A program made the translations under genes and the position numbers. Under the pieces are notes generated by a model. It saw only the letters and a list, made by a program, of their open reading frames with translations. It ran no database searches and was not told where the DNA came from. Below are positions 59,192-64,000 of a stretch of 64,000 bases of DNA, piece after piece. Numbering within the stretch: the first letter of the stretch is position 1; every line of letters starts with the position of its first letter. The stretch comes from Chryseobacterium sp. SN22 (GTDB lineage Bacteria; Bacteroidota; Bacteroidia; Flavobacteriales; Weeksellaceae), in assembly GCF_008329705.1 (NCBI RefSeq), contig NZ_VTSX01000005.1, forward strand, positions 62,001 through 126,000, written 5' to 3'.

Positions 59192-60991
59192 ATGAACAAC
59201 AAACCTTTACACAATTTCCATATTCCCGTGATGGGATTGGCTTACACGATAGACAGCCCTATCCGTGTGGCGCAATACGGTATTTCATCCGTAGTTTCTA
59301 TCATCGATGATGAGATCATAGAAAAAATGAAAAATTTTTACAGCAAAAAATTCCATCTGAATTACCCTCGTATTTCAGCAAAGACGGATGATTACCGGGC
59401 AAAAAGGATTACCGGTTATCTGGATATGATGGATGATATTGTGAATCAGAAGTTTGAAGCCTTTAAGGAAGAAATTTCCAGAAACAAAATCGCTCTAAAG
59501 AATTTCATGGAAATGCTTCCCAATACTTCCGAACTGAAAGAAGGCCTGCAGCCATTCCTGAACTGTAAAGAACGTATTTCCTCATCGCTTAAAACTTTTA
59601 TCGATGAGCATTTCCTTAGGGGCAGTATCGATGTCAATATCATGACGAAGGTCGATAAGGAAAATTTTCACGGCCAGGAGCCGCTTCCGGTTATTTATAA
59701 TGATGCCCATGCGTCATTAAGGGGTTTTGCCAATAGTAAATTATCATCATCGGTGGTTCTCTCGGCCGGGATGAATCCGCGTTTGTACAGCTATCTCGAA
59801 GAATTTGACGATTTTTTCCCGAATAAAAACGGAAAACTGAAAAAGAAAATTATCCTGAAAGTAAGTGATTTCCGGTCGGCTATGATCCAGGGCAATTTCC
59901 TGGCTAAAAAAGGGCTGTGGGTATCGGAATACAGAGTGGAATCCGGGCTCAACTGTGGTGGTCACGCTTTTGCAACCGAAGGCTTGCTGCTGGGTCCGAT
60001 TATGGAAGAATTTAAACAGAAGAAAACAGAACTTATAACGTCTGCCCATGCCCTGATGATTAAAGCCCTGGAAGAAAAGGGTAAAAATACGGTTGTGCAT
60101 CCACTGGAAATGGTGATTACGGTTCAGGGCGGGGTAGGAACCGCCGAGGAACACGGCTTCCTGCTTAAACAGTATAATGTAGACAGTGTGGGCTGGGGGT
60201 CACCTTTCCTGCTGGTTCCGGAAGCCACTTCAGTAGATGAAGAAACGAGGAAACTGCTGGCCGTTTCGGAAGAAAAAGATTTTTACCTCAGCAATCTTTC
60301 TCCGCTGGGTGTACCTTTCAATACGGTAAAAGGGACTTCTAACGAACGGATCCGACGGGAAAAGCAAAAAAGAAACCGTTTCGGAAGTTCGTGCCCGAAG
60401 AAGCTGCTGGCCTTAAGCAGAGAATATTCACCGGGAGGAATGTGTACCGCTTCAAAAAAATACCAGGACATTAAATTTGCTGAACTGGAGGAGATAAAGG
60501 CGGAAATTCCGGGTAGAATTTATGAAAAGAGAAAAGAGGCTATTACCGAAAAGGCCTGCCTTTGTGTAGGACTGGTGAATGCGGCCTACCTGGAAAATGG
60601 TCTGGACATCAAAGGGGAAAAACAAGGCGTGGTGATCTGCCCGGGACCTAATCTTGCGTATTTTGATAAAGAGGTTTCCCTTTGCAGAATGATAGGGCAT
60701 ATTTATGGGAATGACGATGTTCTGGGCACTACCGAAAGGCCGAATATGTTTGTCAATGAGCTTAAAATGTATATTGATCACCTTGCAAAAGAGGTCAGAG
60801 ACTTTTCAGGAACCTTAACGAATTCCCAGATTAAAAAGTGGAATGCCTTTAAAGAAAACCTGCTGAAAGGAATTGACTATTATGAAGATCTTTTCCAAAA
60901 AACAGGATCTTTTAAGACCGATCTAAATATCTTCCGGCACCTGAAAGAAAAAAGGGAAATATTACTGGAAATTGAAATTCACGGAAATTAA
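59192..60991 (+). CDS. Uncharacterised 599-residue protein, possibly an NMO-like flavoprotein with Cys-rich tail
   Basis: I do not recognise a named family. The N-terminus HIPVMGLAYTIDSPIRVAQYG, then VESGLNCGGHAFATEG (C255-GGH258), then GGVGTAEEHGFLLKQYNVDSV with SVGWGSPFLLVPE follow the pattern of the nitronate monooxygenase/enoyl-reductase TIM barrel: GGH for the active-site His and a GxGT...G..FLL pattern for FMN phosphate. The C-terminal third has C401, C418, C456, C458 and C483, which could bind an iron-sulfur cluster or zinc. Start ATG 59192 is preferred over TTG 59114 because the promoter box lies between. A bidirectional terminator follows. It lies divergently from a FabH-like gene. 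The flavoprotein reading is inference from pattern only. Confidence 0.6.
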   Translation: MNNKPLHNFHIPVMGLAYTIDSPIRVAQYGISSVVSIIDDEIIEKMKNFYSKKFHLNYPRISAKTDDYRAKRITGYLDMMDDIVNQKFEAFKEEISRNKIALKNFMEMLPNTSELKEGLQPFLNCKERISSSLKTFIDEHFLRGSIDVNIMTKVDKENFHGQEPLPVIYNDAHASLRGFANSKLSSSVVLSAGMNPRLYSYLEEFDDFFPNKNGKLKKKIILKVSDFRSAMIQGNFLAKKGLWVSEYRVESGLNCGGHAFATEGLLLGPIMEEFKQKKTELITSAHALMIKALEEKGKNTVVHPLEMVITVQGGVGTAEEHGFLLKQYNVDSVGWGSPFLLVPEATSVDEETRKLLAVSEEKDFYLSNLSPLGVPFNTVKGTSNERIRREKQKRNRFGSSCPKKLLALSREYSPGGMCTASKKYQDIKFAELEEIKAEIPGRIYEKRKEAITEKACLCVGLVNAAYLENGLDIKGEKQGVVICPGPNLAYFDKEVSLCRMIGHIYGNDDVLGTTERPNMFVNELKMYIDHLAKEVRDFSGTLTNSQIKKWNAFKENLLKGIDYYEDLFQKTGSFKTDLNIFRHLKEKREILLEIEIHGN

Positions 60992-61035
60992 ATTTTTTAT
61001 CAGAACTCTTTTCTGGTATTCATATAGAATTATTA

Positions 61036-61066
61036 AAAGGCCGTTATCAGATTTGAAACGGCCTTT
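61036..61066. terminator. Bidirectional terminator between the 599-residue gene and DUF4236 gene
   Basis: AAAGGCCGTT / AACGGCCTTT, loop of 11 bases, between convergent genes. Confidence 0.8.
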
Positions 61067-61084
61067 CTTTAAATCAAACAACAA

Positions 61085-61255
61085 TCAAAACAGTTTCTTG
61101 AAAAGGCTGACCCATTTATTGTTGACCCGCGTGCCGCGTGAATTGAAATTGACACTGGCACCCCGTATGCCGATGGTAGTATTCACGCCTTTCTGGCTGA
61201 TATTCAGGTGAACACCCGGCATCAGCTTCACTCTTTTTCTGTAACTCCATCCCAT
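61085..61255 (-). CDS. DUF4236-like 56-residue protein
   Basis: A small gene read from ATG 61255 to TGA at 61085-61087. The protein begins MGWSYRKRVKLMPGVHLNIS and continues with KGVNTTIGIRGASVNFNSRGT. This matches the DUF4236 pattern (a W/F-R-x-R start, PGV, S-x-x-G, G-x-RG). The C-terminus ends in Lys-rich SLFKKLF. The role of the family is unknown. It is missing from standard minimum-length ORF lists. The pattern match and its placement before a bidirectional terminator support it. Confidence 0.75.
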   Translation of the reverse strand: MGWSYRKRVKLMPGVHLNISQKGVNTTIGIRGASVNFNSRGTRVNNKWVSLFKKLF

Positions 61256-61635
61256 AATCTTAAATTGTTTTCGGTTAATAATTTTAAAGGTAGGGATATT
61301 TGGAGAGCGGTTTTTCCGGGTTTCCGCAGAGCAGTGGAAGAAATAACGTGAACCTCAAGCAGAGTTCAGATTAAATAGCTATAAGAAGAGAAACTTAATT
61401 TTTACTTTCTGTTTCGATAAGCTACTGAATATAGATTAACATAGTCAGATTCACAGCAGAAATATTAAAGTAAATACATCTCGCGGGTTTTTGAAAACCG
61501 ATGAGTTTTAAATAGGATCATCTGAAATTTAGTCGTAATAGCTAATCTTTCCGGCACTCTGAAGTTAATGCTGATTAACTTTCTTTTATTCAGGAAAGAT
61601 CTTCAGCAGGAAACCAAATACCGAAAACCATCTGT
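61256..61635. other. Intergenic region between DUF4236 and NUMOD4 genes
   Basis: No gene is visible. A degenerate copy of the AACC...GGTT palindrome family lies at about 61480-61512 (CATCTCGCGGGTTTT / AAAACCGATGAG), and a small hairpin at 61561-61583. Confidence 0.5.
61480..61512. repeat. Degenerate AAACC..GGTTT palindrome
   Basis: Imperfect inverted repeat of the family seen at 3217 and 8459. Some arm bases no longer match, suggesting an old copy. Confidence 0.4.
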
Positions 61636-62799
61636 TTATTCTGTTTTCTTTTTGTTGAGATGCGAAGAAATATGACGTAAAGAAAGATTGGCCAGATCGA
61701 TATTCCACAACGGCTTGCTTTCATTGATAACGACATTTGTGCGGTTTTTAAGATCAAATTCTTCTATAAAACAATAATAAAGGTATTTGTTAACCCTTAT
61801 CTGAACGCGTTTGCCTTTATAATTGATATCACTGTATAAATAATAGAATTCATCGGAATGAAAATCAACGTAAAGTGACATTATATGCTCGCTCATAAAT
61901 CTTTTCCGTTTGTTAAGAGTCCAGCTGTTTAAGCGTTTTATTCTACCTTTACTGGAAATACGGAGCTGGTCCTCCATACCGGGAATCGGCTTCCATATCT
62001 CATCCGGAAGATCTTCGAGGGAAAGGTTTATGCAGGCCGGTGGGTTATTCTCATCAATGTTTGGCTGGCCGAGCTTTTTCCAGAGGGAGGTATTCAGTAT
62101 TTTATCCGTTTTTTTCTTGTCTACCGGTACAAAATCATCTTTTGTGGGAACATCGTTTTTTAAAAACCACCGGAACTCACCGGCAGTCAGATGTTCCTTT
62201 TCTACAACAGACATAATATTGATCCGGCTGATCCCCAGGCTCTCTGCGGCGGAATCCATATTTTCATAGGAAGCAACAAAATCACCCTCCACCGTATACT
62301 GGTCTACGGGCCGGTTAAAATCCCCTTTTTTGCCCCTTCCGAGTTTCATGGTTTTAGAGCGCAGTTCACTGATGGATAGTTTTTCCAGGTTATCGGCATG
62401 GATGTGAAACTGGTTATTATCTTTGAATGAAATGAAGCACAACCGGTCTTCCATATTAAATTTTTCGACAAAATGGTAATAGACCAGACGGGGTATCGAC
62501 ACTCCGAAACGTTTTCCGTCCAAACTTAGCTTACCTCGGACCGTATAAAAATCAGTGTTCAGGAATTTGTTGAAATATTTATAAACATGAGGCTTCTTAA
62601 TAATATCTTTCATATGACGTATTCCGCCCATTGAATTGATCACACAACGTTCCAGACTCTTGATCCGGCCGTAATTGGAAATGGCATAGTTCTCGAAATC
62701 TTCAATCGGTTTCCATTCTTCACCGGGAAGATCTTCCAGAGATGGGTTGGCAAGAACATCGTTAAGGTATCGGTCTTCGATATCGGTTGGCAGTTTCAT
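61636..62799 (-). CDS. Duplicated NUMOD4 protein with degenerate HNH, homing-endonuclease-like
   Basis: A 387-residue protein built from two NUMOD4-like units: LEDLPGEEWKPIEDFENYAISNYGRIK near residue 20 and LEDLPDEIWKPIPGMEDQL-RISSKGRIK near residue 255. A NUMOD1-like helix-turn-helix (RPVDQYTVEGDF through SAAESLGISRINIMSVVEK) lies between about 164 and 205. Each NUMOD4 is followed by a region where an HNH nuclease motif would be, but the H-N-H residues appear lost (PRLVYYHFVEKFN then ISFKDNNQF where VNHID would be expected). It may bind DNA without cutting. Homing endonucleases and phage proteins use this architecture. It lies beside tRNA remnants, which could mark an old insertion. Confidence 0.7.
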   Translation of the reverse strand: MKLPTDIEDRYLNDVLANPSLEDLPGEEWKPIEDFENYAISNYGRIKSLERCVINSMGGIRHMKDIIKKPHVYKYFNKFLNTDFYTVRGKLSLDGKRFGVSIPRLVYYHFVEKFNMEDRLCFISFKDNNQFHIHADNLEKLSISELRSKTMKLGRGKKGDFNRPVDQYTVEGDFVASYENMDSAAESLGISRINIMSVVEKEHLTAGEFRWFLKNDVPTKDDFVPVDKKKTDKILNTSLWKKLGQPNIDENNPPACINLSLEDLPDEIWKPIPGMEDQLRISSKGRIKRLNSWTLNKRKRFMSEHIMSLYVDFHSDEFYYLYSDINYKGKRVQIRVNKYLYYCFIEEFDLKNRTNVVINESKPLWNIDLANLSLRHISSHLNKKKTE

Positions 62800-62933
62800 A
62801 ATTATTTAAAGATAATTTGCGTATCAGTCCCCGGCATCAAATGTAATAAAAGTTTTGAAGATAAAAAGATCCGGAACGATGATCTTTAAAATAAAAATCC
62901 TTCAGGCTACCGTACAGGACTTATTTTTTCTGC

Positions 62934-62959
62934 GGAGCGTGAAGGATTCGAACCGATAC
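62934..62959 (-). other. tRNA 3'-end remnant, copy 1
   Basis: The minus strand reads CGGTTCGAATCC then TTCACGCTCCGCA, that is, a T-loop TTCGAAT with an acceptor-like stretch. The T-stem no longer pairs at three positions and there is no 5' half, so it is not a working gene. The end resembles tRNA-Ser. It may be debris of an attachment site. Confidence 0.4.
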
Positions 62960-63072
62960 GCTAATTATATTCTGAACATTGACTTTTCAATTTTTGGAGT
63001 TTAAAATGCCATGCTTTGCCACAACCTTTAGATTATTTCAAAAATGGACGTTTCAAATTCACATTTTACCTG

Positions 63073-63100
63073 GCGGAGAGCGAGGGATTCGAACTAACCG
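63073..63100 (-). other. tRNA 3'-end remnant, copy 2
   Basis: The minus strand reads AGTTCGAATCCCTCGCTCTCCGCCA, with TTCGAAT, an acceptor-like GCTCTCC, G discriminator and CCA. The T-stem is broken and the 5' half is missing. It is similar to copy 1 about 140 bases away, in the same orientation. Confidence 0.4.
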
Positions 63101-63480
63101 TATGAAATGCCCTTCTACCACCTTGCTTAAGTAGTACAATTGCCCCGGACCTGCCATAATTTAAGCAATCGATTTAATTTTTTAATTTATTGATTAATAA
63201 TATCTTAAATAACTATTTTAAGCAGCCGGACTGTTTTTCGTAATCGCTTAAGCGGCAATGTCATTTATCAATCCTTAATGTTTATATACATCACTAAGCT
63301 TGTATTCATAAATATTTTATTATGAGTTTAATTATTGGAAAATTAAAAAAAGGTGGTGATGCCGGTGAAGAGTACTTGCTATTAAAATGACAGCACACTT
63401 TTTGCTTTTAAAATAAGTTTTTGGATTCAGGTGGATATCCGGAAATTTTTCGTAATTTATAAACGGATAATAATAAAATT

Positions 63481-63957
63481 ATGGCAAGAATCCTGATTGA
63501 AGATATTATAAAGCAGCTCAATGATCTGCATGATGGTGAGGTATGGCTGGATGAAACTTTTGCAAAAAAATTTGAACAGATTAATGAAACGGATGCATTT
63601 ACCCGGCCGCTTCCTGATCTGCACAGTCCTGCGGAACTGATCTCACATCTTGTTGTTTGGCGCAGGGCAGTTATGGGCCGGCTGAAGGGTGCAGTGGTTC
63701 GGCTGGAACTCGATGATCCTTCCAATTGGAAAACCAATGATGAATTACGCCCTGCCGGATGGGAAGCGCTCAAAAAAGAACTGTACCAAAGCAAGCAGGA
63801 GATTATTGATATCCTGAACGGTAAAGACGATACCTATCTCGATACCATTTCAGCCGATTATGGGAAAGACTTCCGGTATTTCTTGCAGGGACTTATTCAT
63901 CATGATCTCTACCATATGGGCCAGCTGGGCATTTCTGTCAAGTATTTAAACAAGTAA
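63481..63957 (+). CDS. DinB-family protein
   Basis: A 158-residue four-helix-bundle protein of the DinB/DUF664 superfamily. The candidate metal ligands are H56 in ELISHLVVWR and H141 and H145 in IHHDLYHMGQLG. Members act as metal-dependent thiol transferases or have no known activity. It is cytosolic and has no signal peptide. The neighbour upstream is a non-coding region, so no pathway is suggested. The start at ATG 63481 gives a normal length. Confidence 0.82.
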   Translation: MARILIEDIIKQLNDLHDGEVWLDETFAKKFEQINETDAFTRPLPDLHSPAELISHLVVWRRAVMGRLKGAVVRLELDDPSNWKTNDELRPAGWEALKKELYQSKQEIIDILNGKDDTYLDTISADYGKDFRYFLQGLIHHDLYHMGQLGISVKYLNK

Positions 63958-64000
63958 TTGCCTGTCGGTCGCTCTTACTGTTATTTGTCATAATTCGAAA

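Larger units (their letters stand above)
62800..63480. other. Intergenic region with tRNA 3'-end remnants
   Basis: Holds two short stretches that look like tRNA 3' ends on the minus strand (62934-62959, 63073-63100), a 22-codon ORF (63322-63390), and AT-rich DNA. No complete tRNA or gene is found. Confidence 0.5.

Noticed and set aside
1..64000. CRISPR array, complete tRNA or rRNA gene, insertion sequence, SusC/SusD pair, integrase
   Set aside because: I looked for regular spaced repeats, tRNA cloverleaf halves, transposase or integrase motifs and TonB receptor features and saw none. Short tRNA-like 3' fragments are listed separately.

Overview
The window looks like a chromosomal segment of a flavobacterium, most like Chryseobacterium or a close relative in the Weeksellaceae (Bacteroidota). 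The genus is my inference. Supporting signs are the Bacteroidota -7 promoter element TAnnTTTG in front of many genes, weak or absent Shine-Dalgarno sequences, one type IX secretion (T9SS) C-terminal sorting domain, Bacteroidota-style glycoside hydrolases (GH97, GH127, GH67, GH30) and dispersed palindromes of a kind common in this group. I see no complete tRNA, rRNA, CRISPR array or insertion sequence.

Bases 1-41000 are dominated by a hemicellulose and L-arabinose utilisation locus. It begins with a T9SS-exported GH30 xylanase, followed by an unrelated S41 peptidase on the opposite strand. Next comes a run of GH3 beta-xylosidase, GH51 arabinofuranosidase, ribulokinase, ribulose-5-P 4-epimerase, arabinose isomerase, aldose 1-epimerase and an SSS-type sodium/sugar symporter (5808-17693). 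An unrelated block follows (17800-23900): a broken GNAT-like gene with a small partner, a DEDDh exonuclease with a CBS/DUF294 protein, an AraC regulator and two envelope proteins. A NrtR-type Nudix regulator (24230-24916, minus) lies beside a second sugar operon: GH127, a sialate O-acetylesterase-like esterase and a GPH symporter. GH10, GH43 and GH67 enzymes, a transaldolase, a decayed transketolase, an oxidoreductase and galK-galT complete the locus.

The parts form a pathway. Outer enzymes (GH30, GH10, GH67, esterase) open glucuronoarabinoxylan. GH51, GH127, GH3 and GH43 release arabinose and xylose. The SSS and GPH carriers import sugars, AraA/B/D convert arabinose to xylulose-5-P, and transaldolase feeds the pentose phosphate pathway. 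No SusC/SusD pair and no xylose isomerase or xylulokinase is present here. Three promoters (GH3, araB, transaldolase) share a near-palindrome TAAGTGT-N7-ACAYTTA, with a weaker fourth copy before GH127. This suggests one regulon, possibly under the Nudix regulator.

Bases 41000-64000 hold mostly housekeeping and accessory genes: a VOC protein, a PAS histidine kinase, a SusB-like GH97, three SDR enzymes, AlkB, a large AsmA-like protein, a Nudix hydrolase, a FucP-like sugar permease, a FabH-like ketosynthase divergent from an uncharacterised 599-residue Cys-rich protein, a DUF4236 microprotein, a NUMOD4 protein and a DinB protein. Two tRNA 3'-end remnants sit between the last two. The most unusual items are the shared operator, the amber-interrupted GNAT-like/partner pair, the collapsed transketolase, the NMO-like 599-residue protein and the tRNA remnants beside a homing-endonuclease-like gene.
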